Positions 9,636 through 21,440 of a stretch of 64,000 nucleotides of DNA are shown in pieces; within the stretch, counting starts at the first letter, position 1, and each line of letters begins with the position of its first letter. Under the pieces are notes generated by a model, which searched no databases, had not been told where the DNA came from, and worked only from the letters and a program-made list of their open reading frames with translations. This DNA is from Pomphorhynchus laevis. Its lineage: Eukaryota; Acanthocephala; Palaeacanthocephala; Echinorhynchida; Pomphorhynchidae. A program made the position numbers and the translations under genes. The DNA lies in the NCBI GenBank assembly GCA_012934845.2, contig WNNJ02003202.1:78502-142501 (forward strand), read 5' to 3'.

Positions 9636-11424
9636 AGATTTTCTGCAGAATTTGCAAATCCAATTTCCTGTCTTTTGTTTATATTCGAGCCAAATATGCG
9701 TAATTCATTATAATAAATATCATTATTAATTTTTATCAATAATTTAATTAAGTTTTTTAAATTATTAAATATTTAATTATTAAATTAGTATAACTCTATT
9801 GGTTTCAGAAAGAGGCTTATGTCCTAAATCGCCTATACATCAAGTACTTATTTTACACTCACCTAGCTTAACAATGATCAACTTTTGTCAACTACGTCTT
9901 CGATTAAGACGGAGTGATCGAAGTATATCATTGAAACCATGCCACATATTCTGCCCTAAATTATCAAAAATTTAAACTACTCGTATATTTTTGAGATATT
10001 CTGTCTGATTACATATTTCCAGCTAAATCCTTATTTTGATATTAATAACGAAGAATTTACATTATTTTTTGATGTCACTGTTTGAAATCCAAATATGACA
10101 TTAAAATCTGATTTGAGCTTAATAACCTTTAACTTGTTCAATAACCTTTAAGACGATATATACTAAATAAATATTTATTCAATAAGACATTTAATGAATG
10201 GTTATATAAATTGACTAACAATTCATTTAAAATTCTCATTTATATTTTACTATTGAGGGAATCAATAAAGTAAACCAATAAAGTCAATAAAGTTAGATGT
10301 AGTTATACATTGTATATTTGTTAATGTATTTTTCTTGAATACAGTACAATTATTGATTATAATATTCCAATATTGAAATTTGCATTGCAATAAAGTACAT
10401 TCCTTATTTTATCGATAAATTGTTTCTCTTATCGCTAAATTCACTCAGTAAATCTTTATTCAAATTAGAATTAAATTTAAAAAATTTAAATACTTTTTCA
10501 ATAGTAAATTAATTTGGGGTAATTTGCAAAAATGTAACTATTACTTAATCAACAACTTTGTTTATTAGCAGTAATAAATGAAAAAAGTAAAGCCAAGTTT
10601 TGATGATTCGAGAAAATACATTCACTGCGAAGGAAGGTAAGTTTTATCTTTAAAAGCTACATATTTAGAAGATATTTAAAAGATACATATTTTTAACTAG
10701 GTTACTATAAAAATAACATCAAAGATAAAATAGTAATAATAATATTATCAACAAAATAATATTATTAAGCTGACATTTATATTAGATATAAATGTTATAA
10801 TATTATAATTATGTTATAATATAGGATATTTATAAAATTTAAATTACTGCACGTAATGTGATTTATAGAATTATTTATAAATAAGTACGAATACCTCTTT
10901 TTAACATATCTTTATATGTTAAAACGTTTTATCTTTATACATTTAAATGAATTAAATTAGGTTAAAATGGTGTATAAAAATTGTTATATATTTCGACAAA
11001 ACATTTATCTAAAGATCACTGTGTTTATCTATTAAAGTTGCTAAAATTGTTTATTTGTTTTTGTTTTTATACAATTATAAGTAAATAATTGCATTTTAAA
11101 TAAATAATAATATTAGTAAATAATATTACTATTATTAATAATATTTACTATTATTAGTAAATAATAATATTTTAAAATAATTATATTTTTTAAGTCCTTT
11201 TTGTATTTTAATTAAATTTTATATCATTTAAAAATAGTTATTGTATATTTTATTTAATTCTACTTTATTATGGATGGCTTTTCAATTTTAAAATTTAAAT
11301 TTAATTAATAAATCTAATTAGTACTTTTTAAATAAAATTTAATTATATTTATTGAAATCGTATAAAGTAATTGTTTAAAATTGTAATATAACAAAATTAT
11401 TTAATAACAAAATTATTAGTTTTT
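9636..11424. other. AT-rich intron sequence, no gene seen
   Basis: Mostly AT-rich intronic DNA. A slightly less AT-rich stretch near 9790-9960 gives no recognisable protein on either strand. Short simple runs of ATT/AAT occur at 10700-10780 and 11090-11180. Confidence 0.5.
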
Positions 11425-11650
11425 AAATAGTTGATAGTGATCCATTATTGATAAAGAATTATTGGAGCTGGATCAGAGGAAAATGTAACATTTTATTTGA
11501 TATTTCGCTAACTTCTGTTAGCATCTTCGGAAAATTACAATATTTTTTTGATGTACATGCCTTTATAAAACTATTGAAAACGATATCCACCATTTTCTTT
11601 AAGCAGGTGCTGCTGTTATTGGCGATAAACAGCTGCTTTCAGCACACAAG
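11425..11650 (-). mobile_element. PLE terminal region, antisense copy
   Basis: Antisense copy of the PLE 3' region: AGTTGATAGTGATCC, GGAGCTGGATCAGAGG, then the motif at 11499-11530, which on the minus strand reads CCGAAGATGCTAAC, loop AGAA, GTTAGC and GAAATATC (one core change, CTG to CCG). It continues into the part equivalent to 35630-35700 (Gln/Ala-rich coding end, cagctgctttc...). A 69-aa open frame on the plus strand here is the reverse side of the repeat, not a gene. Confidence 0.7.
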
Positions 11651-12760
11651 AAAATGATGGAAAGTAACAACGTTTGCGAAGGATCAAAAGCTTTCAATCT
11701 ACCAGCAAATTCAAGCAAAAATCCTGCCTTTCAATGATTATCTCTGGGAAAATACTCAAACGACGTATCAATGAAGGTTAGTGGAATTTTTGTTGAAAAT
11801 GACATTGGGGTATATGCTCCTGCAGAGTTTTCCCCTATAAATAAACCTTCAAACTTGATGTGTGTATCACCAGTAGTACTCACCCCAAGTAAAATTAATT
11901 TAAGTCATTTTTGAGAGTATTCGTATTCAGTTACAACAAAAATAGAGTAATATAAAATTCCAACAAAATTCCTGGGAACAACTACCCGATATCTTTCGCG
12001 ACCTCTAGCATTGTAGAGAATTATGTTAAAGTGACAAAAGATAAACTGTCGCATAAGGCAAACGTAACCTATTTACCAATTATGGCTACAATAAAGATTA
12101 CCAACACCACTCCAGAAGTGGATGCCAAAGTTTTAAAAGCTCTAGAATTCTTGTACAAGATTAATAACCTCAGGTTCATTAAGGGTAAAGAGAATACCCC
12201 CTTACCAATTGTTTTTGGGTCTACTTTCTAGGGGAATAGTCGCCTCCTAGAGAATTCTACCTTTAACCCTTTTATTGGATACAATCTACGATTTCAACTG
12301 ATAGAATGCCATAACAAAACATTACCCTCTGCAATAACTACCACGCATGGTGGACATTTGAGCTCATCATGATCCCGGGCCAAATCATATAGTGTATGTG
12401 GTTCAACGGAATAAGAACATGCCCTACCATGTAACCAGATAGCCTGCTGACTAAATGTGAAATAACACTTACGAGAGCGGAATGATCTCGTAATTGCAAG
12501 GAGTTTAAAGCTTACCTAAAGCGTCACCTGGGGTCTTCTGGTAAAAATATTGCCGTCTACTCCAATATCCAAGAAGCCCAGATTCTTCCCGTGGATAATA
12601 TTATACAGAGCTGTAGCTCGAGTTTTGCGACCTAAATACGAGGTTTTCCGCCCTGGAGACATTAATTCATATCTTAACTAAGGCTTTCCAAACGCCATCA
12701 ACTCACCAACCTGCACCTACAACAAAAAAAGTCATCAAATACCTCCATCCGCGAATTGAA
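11651..12760 (+). mobile_element. Decayed repeat, possibly LINE ORF1 (gag-like) remnant
   Basis: GC-richer segment with a plus-strand coding-like texture but many stops; the longest open piece is 12031-12231 (66 aa). Phrases such as VLKALEFLYKINNLRFIKG and RYEVFRPGDINSYL recall the ORF1 region of jockey-like LINEs, but no intact CCHC knuckle is visible. It ends at an A-rich run (caacaaaaaaagtc) near 12725. Family uncertain. Confidence 0.35.
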
Positions 12761-13517
12761 AGTTTTTTTTTAATATGGCAAATGCACACAGACTGTGCGC
12801 TTACAAGCCCACAAAAGCGAAACAGATTAAAAAAGTTAATCGTTTAGTAGCATCGATTTTAGTTGCTTTTTGAAAAATTTGAGTGAGGATGATGATTGCA
12901 GATGATCAATTAAGGAGTTCTAAAGGAGAGGAGCAGCGATATGTAGGGATCGACGGCCGAAGTTGGTTGAGTGAAGAGGTACGTGTAGCAGAAGAGAATC
13001 ACAGGAACGTATGTGAGTAGAAAGATAGCGAGATTCACTTAGAGTTGGCAGATAGAGATAAGAAGGAGAATTACAATGGATAAGGCGATAAGTTAGACAA
13101 AGCAGAGGAAAACGAACGTGATGTTCAATACTTAGCCATCCAAGTTTTGATAAATAGAAGGAGATATGATCGTATTTACGAAGTCGAAAAAGGATGCGCA
13201 CCGCAGTGTTAATGAGGTGCTGGTGAGGTTTAAGGGATGACTTTGAAGAGAACACGAGAAGGCTAAGACAGTAATCAATACGTGGGAAAGAAGGGAGAAG
13301 ATAAGAGATTTACATGAACTAAAATCTAGAGAATTTCTGACGAGACGATATCACGGAAAAAAATATTTGAAGACCTAGTTTTATCACGAATGAAGGGATC
13401 GAGATGAAGATTGTTGTCGAAGAGAATACCTAGAAATACTAGTTTATCTATAGCAGGAATAATTGTGGTCTGAAGATACAAAGAAGGAGGAAAAACAGAA
13501 ACAGTGGAGGATAAAAT

Positions 13518-14216
13518 TCATAACACTTTTGATTTGGTGGGATTGAGGGACATGCGCAAAAACATTAGATGTTCTGATAGAGCACGAAGACAATTAGACG
13601 CGGATATGAAAAGTTGGCTTAGGGAATGAGGAGACGAGTGAGAATAAAGAAGTATATCATCAGCGTACTGCATTACTCTGAAGCAGAATTTATTAGTTAT
13701 ACAAGATAAATCTCCAAGAAGAAGCGTAAATAGAATAGGGCCAAGTACAGGACCTTGAGGTACACCACAAGAGAGAGAAGATGGAGGAGAACACATTGAA
13801 TTAGAATGGACGGAAAATGATCGATTGGAGAGATACGAAGAGAACCAAGCCAAGGTGGACGAAGAGAAGCCATAGTGATAGCGAAGACGAAAAAGAAGGA
13901 TTTTGTGATCGACAATGTCGAATGCAGATGAAAGATCGAGCGATATTACCACACTACAAATTTCTTTGTAACGAGAGAAGAGCAGATCAGAAAATACTTT
14001 ATGGCATGCTAGTTCGGTAGAATGATTAGAGTGGAAATCAGATTGAAAAGAAGCGTAGAGCTGCGATGAAGAGAGATACTTGTGTAGCTGATCTAAGACA
14101 AGGTTTTCAAGAATTTTAGATAAGGTTGGTAGAATTGATATTGGGCGATAGGTTGAAGGAAGAGAGGGGACAAGATAGGGTTTTAAAGTAGGGGACGAAC
14201 AATGATCGTTTTCCAA
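13518..14216 (-). pseudogene. LINE-A reverse transcriptase piece, 232 aa
   Basis: Longest uninterrupted RT segment in the window. It runs from the fingers (YRPISILPTLSKILENLVLD) through palm motif A (SLDLSSAFDIVDH), motif B (SCGVPQGPVLGPILF) and catalytic motif C (QYADDILLYSH) to LNPTKSKVL in the thumb-side region. All catalytic aspartates are present, so this copy is not ancient, but the flanking parts lie in other frames. The wording fits CR1/L2/Rex1-type elements. Confidence 0.85.
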
Positions 14217-15029
14217 CGAACAAGAAATATTCCATTCACGATTGACGAGTTAAAGAGGCTGGCAAAGAAAGGTGTGAAGTCTGTTGACAACAATTTGAGA
14301 ATTCGAGTAGGGATGGGATCGGCAGGAGAGGACTTACAAGTTAACGAAATAAGAAGGCAAGATACCTCATCTTCAGATACCGCAAGTAGATAAAAGAGCT
14401 CAGGGATACGAACATACGAGATACAAGAAGTTTGTGGAAGGATGAGTCAATTTCTGAAGATAGTCTGAGATAATGATGATATATTCTGAAAGAACGACGC
14501 AGGAGGCGTTTTGAAGTCACACACTCAAAGTTGAACCATGTTGCAAGATTTTGCTGTGATTGAACAAAAGTACTAAGGGAAGAATTTCATCAAGGATAGA
14601 GCAAAATACATTGTTAAAGAGGGTACATAAGTATTTAGGGGATTTGTAGATAGAAGAAGGATACATTAACGGTGAGCGGTTAATATGAGAGCGAAGAAGG
14701 GAAAAGTCGAGGAATTTCCAAGAACGACACGAAATATTTTTTGCAGGAACATTGATTTTTAACAAAGGGAGAGAACATGTAACAAGGAATTGGCCAGATA
14801 GAGCAGGATCAGATATGCACAATGAAGAAGACAAGGCAAGACGCGAAGGTAGGGCAACAATATCGAGGGTATCGCAAAGAATATGGGTAGCAGAAGAATA
14901 ATGAAGATACATGATTTGAAAATCATGATCGTTAAATGTAGAAATCGTCTTTTGGGTATTGGAATTACGAGGACGGTCTAAGCGAACATTTATATCACCT
15001 AGTACAACGCAAGGTAAACCGGAGAGGAA

Positions 15030-16744
15030 GATGGAAGAAAGTAAGTTTGGCAGTTCACAGAAAAAAGAGTCAGACGGATGACATGATCCAGGCCGATAGA
15101 ATAAGTAGATATTGAGAAACAACAAGCTGGCTTTTACACGGAACCCAAGTAGTTCGAAAGTAAGAGGAACAAATGGCAACGATAATAAATGCAACGGAAA
15201 CTAATTGTGATAGAAAGCTATAAGACCACCGTGGTTAATTGATTGATTTGAACTAATAGGTCGGTGACGAGCCTTATCGACCACAGAGAGATTTAAAGAG
15301 CGGAGGCATTTAAGAGAGTAATCATTCTGATCAACGTGCCAAGATTCGGTTAAAACAAGACATCCAAAGATTTATGAAGGAAAAGATCATATACTGAATC
15401 AACATTGTTACTAAGAGGGCGGATATTTAAAACGGCTAATTTCCAGGAAGACTTGGGGAACAGTGGAGTCGAATAAATTAGAGAATACATTGAATGATTT
15501 ACTTGAAGTTTTGCTGGAGGATTTACATTTAAATCATTTTTAATCGTTAGTCATATATTGGTTGGGTCTGACTTTTTTCGTTCAGATAATTCTTTCCGTA
15601 ATCTCTTAAGTTTCTCTTGTTCAAATTTCGACAAATCAGGGCACAAGTACACCTTATGAAAGAGAGATGAATTCTTAAGCTTAAACGAAGATTTTAAAGA
15701 TGATTCCACATGGTGACGCTAGTTTTTACCTTAACCCACGGAGGGGAGTTAGTATGAAGTGCACTGAGTCGATGAAAGTCAAGTTTTTGTCCGACCAGAA
15801 ACTACACTATGCACTTTCAGGGTTTCCCACCTGAAAGTGCATAAGCAAGGGAAGGCGTGGAGCATCTAGCCAGGGCATGATAAAAAGATGAAAGAAAGTA
15901 AGTTTGACAGTTCACAGAAAAAAGAGTCAGACGGATGACATGATCCAGGCCTATAGAATAAGTAGATATTGAGAAACAACAAGCTGGCTTTTACACGGAA
16001 CCCAAGTAGTTCGAAAGTAAGAGGAACAAATGGCAACGATAATGAATGCAACGGAAACTAATTGTGAGAGAAAGCTATAACACCACTGTGGTTAATTGAT
16101 TGATTTGAACTAATAGGTCGTTGACGAGCCTTATCGACCACAGAGACATTTAAAGAGCGGAGGCATTTAAGAGAGTAATCATTCTGACCAACGTGCCAAG
16201 ATTCGGTTAAACACAAGACATCCAAAGAATTATGAAGGAAAAGATCATATACTGAATCAACATTGTTACTAAGAGAGCGGATATTTAAAACGGCTAATTT
16301 CCAGAAAGACTTGGGGAACAGTGGAGTCGAATTAATTAGAGAATACATTGAATGATTTACTTGAAGTTTTGCTGGAGGATTTACATTTAAATCATTTTTA
16401 ATCGTTAGTCATATATTGGTTGGGTCTGACTTTTTTCGTTCAGATAATTCTTTCCGTAATCTCTTAAGTTTCTCTTGTTCAAATTTCGACAAATCAGGGC
16501 ACAAGTACACCTTATGAAAGAGAGATGAATTCTTAAGCTTAAACGAAGATTTTAAAGATGATTCCACATGGTGACGCTAGTTTTTACCTTAACCCACGGA
16601 GGGGAGTTAGTATGAAGTGCAGAGAGTCGATGAAAGTCAAGTTTTTGTCCGACCAGAAACTACACTATGCACTTTCAGGGTTTCTCACCTGAAAGTGCAT
16701 AAGCAAGGGAAGGCGTGGAGCATCCAGCCAGGGCATGATAAAAA
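15030..16744. repeat. 858-bp tandem duplication within LINE-A
   Basis: The segments 15030-15886 and 15888-16744 align at an offset of 857-858 bp. Examples: atggaagaaagtaag at 15031 versus atgaaagaaagta at 15888; tggtgacgct at 15711 versus 16569. They differ at only scattered positions. The unit covers the first part of the endonuclease and the upstream ORF1 end. Each unit ends with a hairpin, TGCACTTTCAGG ... CCTGAAAGTGCA (near 15810-15841 and 16667-16700). Confidence 0.9.
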
Positions 16745-19265
16745 TTTTCATAACGACCAAGGAGTGGTCAGCGGTGGGATAATAAGGCCGGAGGCAGGAA
16801 AGGCAACCTTCCTTCATCTGGGACTAACTAGTGGGTTCGCTGCCCCTTCTAGTTCCACCTTTGCATGGGGAGTAATTCAAACCGTTTTCACTGAACGTCC
16901 TACAGTGGAATTCAGGAGGTACTTTTGCCCTTAGCATTATATCTGGTCGAGATTCAGATGTTATAGTCCTTCAGAAAACTAGATCTATCAGGTCTCCCTA
17001 GGACATTACTCGGTTTCTATCAATGCACACATCGTCCCATTTTACTTCGTACATAACCCAACTCACTCCTCTTCTTTTCAAGATCTTTTAATCTTAGTTA
17101 AATGCTACATAAGATCATCCTTACTATTAAATTACTTTTGTCCAGCCATGTCTTGTTTGCGATAACACTCTGGGAGAATGGTAAACGCATCAGTATAGCC
17201 AATATCTATATTCGGCCGGGAGATATTCACAAGAACCGTGACCTCCTGTACAGTATATTGGGTAGAAGCTATGACATGTTACTTGGTGACTTCAACGACA
17301 TAACTGGTCGTTGGATTAATGCAGCACTTCGCATATCTAGGAACGTGTGTCTTATACATAAACCACCAGCCCACCTTTCATTGCACAAAAACAAATTCAC
17401 TCTTCGACATACTACTGCTACACGAGAAGTAGCTGCTAAAGCCTAATTGTATTGGGCAGTCGCGCTAACAACTGTCCACCTCACATGACTTACTTCGCTA
17501 GCGGTTAGAACAATACACGCTGCTGAGGAGGAGGTTTTACTTTGATCCAATCAGAATAACCTTCTTCCAGTCAACGATCTGACTCTTCCCAGTCGTAGGA
17601 AATGCGAGTTTGACCCGATTTAATTCCTATATCGCTTCGCAAGCTACCGCGATACTTTCTACTACCTATAAAGGTCGTTTAATCAATCTCATTAAACGAA
17701 AATCAAGGTTTTAGCTAAAATGCTAAACCTTAATATTTATGTTAATCTTTTGCAGGCTCTTTCAAAAGGATACTGGATCACTAGATATTAAGTTCCAGCT
17801 GAGTAGAGATAAAGCGAGCATTCCTCGTCTTTATCCATCACAGTATTCATTCTGGAAGATATTCAAAAAGGAGAAGTTTGTCTGATGGAAGAAAAAGGCA
17901 TCTGGTTGGATTGACAGCATATGTCTTGACAAAGTTATGGAGGAGTAACTATCTCTACATAACTATGGATCCACTCAATATCCTCAACCAATCCCGCCTT
18001 AAAGTGACTTCATGGTCAGGAATTTATCAGTTACCGATATCCTGAATGCATGGGGTCCACTTCCGGGCACTTCCAGATCCCATGCGCCACTCTCTACTCG
18101 GGTCTGTCAGCTTTTGACAGACAGACAGAGAAAGGTGGTTTCCGTTACTCTACTATTAGCCCCCTCCGATGTTGCCGGCATTAACATAAGCCGGTGAATA
18201 TTTGTATCAAAGAAGAATGTAAATTTCATCTTCTAAAGATTTGCGCCCTATTTCCATACAAAACTCTCTCATCTCCATATACAAAATCGCGCTTACGCAT
18301 AGAATCCGCGATTATCTAAGTATGCGTAACTTAATCCCACCAAGTTTCCATGGGTTTGTCAAAGGTCGCTCGGTTCATTCGGCAGTTGGTGAAGTGCACC
18401 GGTTCTGTCAAAATAACAGTCATCAGCTCGTTGTGGATGTTTTCCTTGATTTTCCGCTGCATTTGACCGCATTTCCATTCTCTTTGTTTTCTCTTCTCTT
18501 AGCTCCCTCGGGTTGTCTGCGAGAATTGTTAACAGAGTGGAGATACTGCTGTACACTAAGCGGTTATTTTATGAGGATGACCCTGATGCTCGTCAGTTTT
18601 ACCCTATTACAGGTGTGCCTCAAGGTTCCTAACTTTCTTCTATCTTAGATCTTGCTACTTCTATCGTACTCTTTAAAGCATTTAAACGCGTTTAACATAG
18701 AGTGGTATACGCTGATGATACCACATCCCTATTATCTGGACGCGTGTGCAAAAATGTACTTAAGGACATCACCCGTTTCTTTTTAAGATTAAAAGATCAG
18801 TTAACTACGTCCAATCTTATTCTCAACTCATCTGAATGGCATGTGGTTGCATTTAATGGTGCCCCTGCGACAAAGAAAAAACTAAAGAGATTAGCAATAT
18901 CAGCTCTCTCTTCCATATTGAACAATCATCCACTCCCTACCTTTACACATCGATTAAAATACCTGGGGTGTGCCATTACGATTAAAAGGTCGAGCGGATC
19001 AGACTTGATTAAATTCAAAAGTGTACTGAAGAAAGCTAAATGGGCCCTAAAACGGCCCCATTATATGTCATTAAGTGAGAAATCTCAGGTTCACATCTAG
19101 TGGTACTTGGGCAATTCCGGGATTAGTCTTCTTTTTTAGAGGACGTTTCTTAAGATTAAGGTTTTTTAAGATCCTCATCTCGCGATTGCCAACCTTCTCC
19201 GCCTCGACTAGACCCTCAGGTGTGTGAGACCCTGAGTGATTCAGACGGAAGGCGGCGCGCTGATC
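16745..19265 (+). mobile_element. LINE-B copy 2, APE-type non-LTR retrotransposon
   Basis: Plus-strand copy. The 5' part (16790-16830, aaaggcaaccttcc) matches the fragment at 36.28 kb. Endonuclease at 17102-17446: ISIANIYIRPGDIHKNRDLL and LLGDFNDITGRWINAALRI. RT at 18241-18648: RPISIQNSLISIYKIALTHR, PPSFHGFVKGRSVHSAVGEV. RT palm C at 18702-19100: MVYADDTTSLLSG, then LNSSEWHVVAFNG and LKYLGCAITIKR. The 3' end near 19265 includes the tRNA-like tail. Frames are broken several times. Its 5' end abuts the 5' end of LINE-A head to head. Confidence 0.87.
18702..19100 (+). pseudogene. LINE-B RT palm/thumb piece, 132 aa
   Basis: Open piece beginning MVYADDTTSLLSGRVCKN, with the YADD catalytic motif, then FLRLKDQLTTSNLILNSSEW, a RLKYLGCAITIK block (RT motif E region) and KAKWALKRPHYMSLSEKSQ. 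It corresponds to the piece at 2280-2495 on the minus strand (VYADDITSLFSRHRCKDV). The piece ends at a stop and the 3' tail follows. Confidence 0.8.
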
Positions 19266-19389
19266 CCCATTGCTTGTCATTATAGGAGACGACTCAACGT
19301 ATATCGTTGTTTTTTACCTTTTACTACCTTGTACATTTATTCCTTTTATTCAACATTATTTAACGGTTTTGTGGTTTTATTAATAAAAT

Positions 19390-20535
19390 CCTGTTCGAAT
19401 TGTTGTGACACGATTTCTGCAACGTTTGAAGGTATACAAAACGCAATAAAAAGGGTGATTCAAAATAGCTTAGAAACAAATAATGAGATAATTATAATTC
19501 TATTTTAGTTTTGGAATCGTTTCGATGTTCACTAATGTGCCCAATTAGAATTCTATAAGATAAACATGGTTTTGCATCACGGGTAATTAAAAAGGCTTTA
19601 TGCAAAAGTACCAAAATTGATAAATATGTCGTATTTGGCCCAGAAAAGGAAAGAAATTCATAGGATAACCATTTATAAATAATTGTTGGAATGTTAATTT
19701 AAAAAGATTTGTTTCAAACAATAAAACATTAAATACTTCAAAAATATTGTTTTGTATAATAGTAAAATACCGAATATACAAAACATTTTAAAAAATAAAC
19801 CTAAACATGAAGGAGTTGTTTATAAAATTTCTTGTTTAGGATGCGATAAAATATATGTGGGTCAAACAGGCAAACCATTAGAGACTAGATTAAAACAACA
19901 CAAATACACACTCAAAACGGGCCTCAGTAACGCGATCACAGTTTAAATTTAGATCACAATATTGACTATAATAATACTGTTGTTTTAGCAAAAGAAACCA
20001 ATTGTTTAAATATAAAAATTCTTGAGGCTTATATTACATTCATAAAAACTCCAATATTATTATGTCGAATAATAAACCTGACGTAAGTTTAAATATTTTG
20101 TAAAGATGAGGTAAACGATTATTTTGTTTAAATAATCATTTTTATTTTAGTTTCATACTTTATTTATTTTTTCTAGCACTTTTAATTATTATTTTCATAT
20201 TTTTCAAATTTTTTAATTTTATGTTGAATGGAAATATGTTTCTAAACTATTTTGAATCATCCTTTTTGTTGCGTTTTGTGTACCTTCAAAAGTTGTCGAA
20301 ATCGTGTCACAGCAATTCAAACAAAGCAGAAGTTTATCGCTAATAGCACCAACACCTGCCCTAAGCAAATGGCGGCGATCGTTTTGAACGTATTTATAAG
20401 AAAATTACAATGTGTTTTAAAATGTACATATTTTAAAACACATTGTAATTTTCTGAAGATGCTAACAGAGGTTAGCAAGATATCAAATAAAATTTTCGTT
20501 TTTCTTTGATCCACTCCAAAGGTCATATATTCGTA
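19390..20535 (+). mobile_element. Penelope-like element copy with GIY-YIG endonuclease
   Basis: The left part (19394-19480) is an inverted copy of 20240-20325, so the element carries facing arms (both read DTISATFEGIQNAI-like or its reverse). Between them 19752-19946 encodes VVYKISCLGCDKIYVGQTGK, a GIY-YIG nuclease start, then PLETRLKQHKYTLKTG. GIY-YIG C-terminal to an RT defines Penelope-like elements. After it come DYNNTVVLAKETNCLNIKIL and LEAYI in broken frames. The right end (20400-20520) has a long AT hairpin ending in CTGAAGATGCTAAC, loop AGAG, GTTAGC, with the GAAA changed, then TTTGATCCACTCC. No RT domain is in this copy. Confidence 0.82.
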
Positions 20536-20589
20536 GTAACGAATATATGACCTACAAATACTGAAAAGCAGAAATTGGTAAAATTTCTC

Positions 20590-21050
20590 AGAATTTTGAT
20601 ACCAAAAATCACCATTTTTAATATTATTGATATGTCATATTATTAGGTGTGCAAACCCTATTAAGATGACTCCTCGTGGCGCACTCCGGGCAATGTCAGT
20701 AGTTTGAGCATCCACTGATAGTCTGAAAGGTCGCATTCTCTGTCCAATGAAACCTGAAACTATGTCAACTTAGAATCCCCCTTGTTGGACAGGCTCAGAT
20801 GGAGGATCGCCCTAGCCCCGAACATGTAGTACATGGTGTACAACAACTGTTTCATATCTAATGAAACTCGAGGCTATGATAACTTAGGTTACACCATGTT
20901 ATAATGGTTTGAGTAGAGGATTGCCCTAGCCCTTGAACGGGAATACCGTGGCTCTAAACTGTATCATATCCTGCGAAGCTCATTCATTTTTGATACCAAA
21001 AATCATCATTTGAAATATTATTGATATGTCATAATATGTCATAATATGTT
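20590..21050. repeat. GC-richer insert of ~114-bp repeats flanked by direct repeats
   Basis: A GC-richer block (20650-20985) with diverged units: GGAGGATCGCCCTAGCCCC at 20801 and AGAGGATTGCCCTAGCCC at 20915, and matching AATGAAACC/AATGAAACTCGAGG words, giving a period near 114 bp and about 2.5 units. It is flanked by two copies of an AT-rich ~55-bp sequence, TTTTGATACCAAAAATCA ... TTATTGATATGTCATA, at 20590-20645 and 20988-21050. No ORF or tRNA match. This may be an insertion bounded by a target duplication, or a small tandem satellite. Confidence 0.6.
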
Positions 21051-21132
21051 GACTTATTAGATATCTGTACGTTTATTTTCAATAAATAGCCAATTGATAA
21101 GATTTTTATTTATGCTGCGAACAAATAGTTAC

Positions 21133-21286
21133 CTGCATATGATATATTATTGTGGTTGTTACTATTGCTGTCTAATATGTCTAGTCCCAATTTTGGTATA
21201 TCGCGATCTGATAGAAAAGGCGCTCTTATATGATTTCCGTTGTTGACTTTAAAAAGCAATGCATTCTGCTCCAAATCTATTATACA
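21133..21286 (-). CDS. DDI1: DDI1 exon: end of protease domain
   Basis: After acceptor ttaatttttag the exon starts in phase 0 with CIIDLEQNALLFKVNNGNHI, then RAPFLSDRDIPKLGL, matching animal DDI (CSIDLKKNVLVIG ... TTFLPEGELPECARL). A hydrophilic tail with several Asn/Ser follows, ending ISYA plus one base before donor GTAACT (phase 1). The next exon on the chromosome that fits phase 1 is the UBA exon 14.5 kb away. Confidence 0.88.
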
Positions 21287-21336
21287 CTAAAAATTAAGAT
21301 TTGATAAAATATTTGATAAGTAACACGTTAGCTTAC

Positions 21337-21440
21337 TTGATGTCTACGTAACATATCCAAACCTAAAAGAATATCAATTCGTTGATCCTCCAAAACACAA
21401 AACGATGTGGCGAAAAACGATCCAGATATTTCCATTTGAG
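21337..21440 (-). CDS. DDI1: DDI1 exon: protease domain, [10 protein letters not shown]
   Basis: Starts after tttctactag with CT, completing an Ala codon split by the previous phase-1 donor, and encodes [20 protein letters not shown] then [14 protein letters not shown], ending at donor GTAAGC in phase 0. [10 protein letters not shown] is a DDI1 family signature. The intron to the next exon (21287-21336) is 50 bp, the one before it 2.2 kb. Confidence 0.9.

Larger units (their letters stand above)
12763..16744 (-). mobile_element. LINE-A copy 1, CR1/L2-like non-LTR retrotransposon
   Basis: Minus-strand element. From its 5' side: ORF1-like end KVYLCPDLSKFEQEKLKRLR (about 16.4-16.5 kb), endonuclease start LAVLNIRSLSNN ... 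DVLCLTESWH (16058-16348), endonuclease VVLGDINVRLDRP (in 14517-15194), RT block at 13518-14216 with YRPISILPTLSKILE, VVISLDLSSAFDIVDHKILL, GVPQGPVLGPILF and MQYADDILLYSHS, then a C-terminal region at 12920-13255 (LGWLSIEHHVRF). The 3' end reads CATTTGCCATATT then an A-run, shared with the copy at 41.26 kb. The translation is broken into several frames. An 858-bp tandem duplication lies in the endonuclease/ORF1 region. The plus-strand ORFs at 13817-14020 and 14202-14393 are shadows. Confidence 0.88.

Noticed and set aside
13817-14393. Two plus-strand ORFs (67 and 63 aa)
   Set aside because: They lie antisense to the LINE-A RT piece and consist of charged residues produced by reading the reverse strand; the RT motifs on the minus strand explain the sequence.
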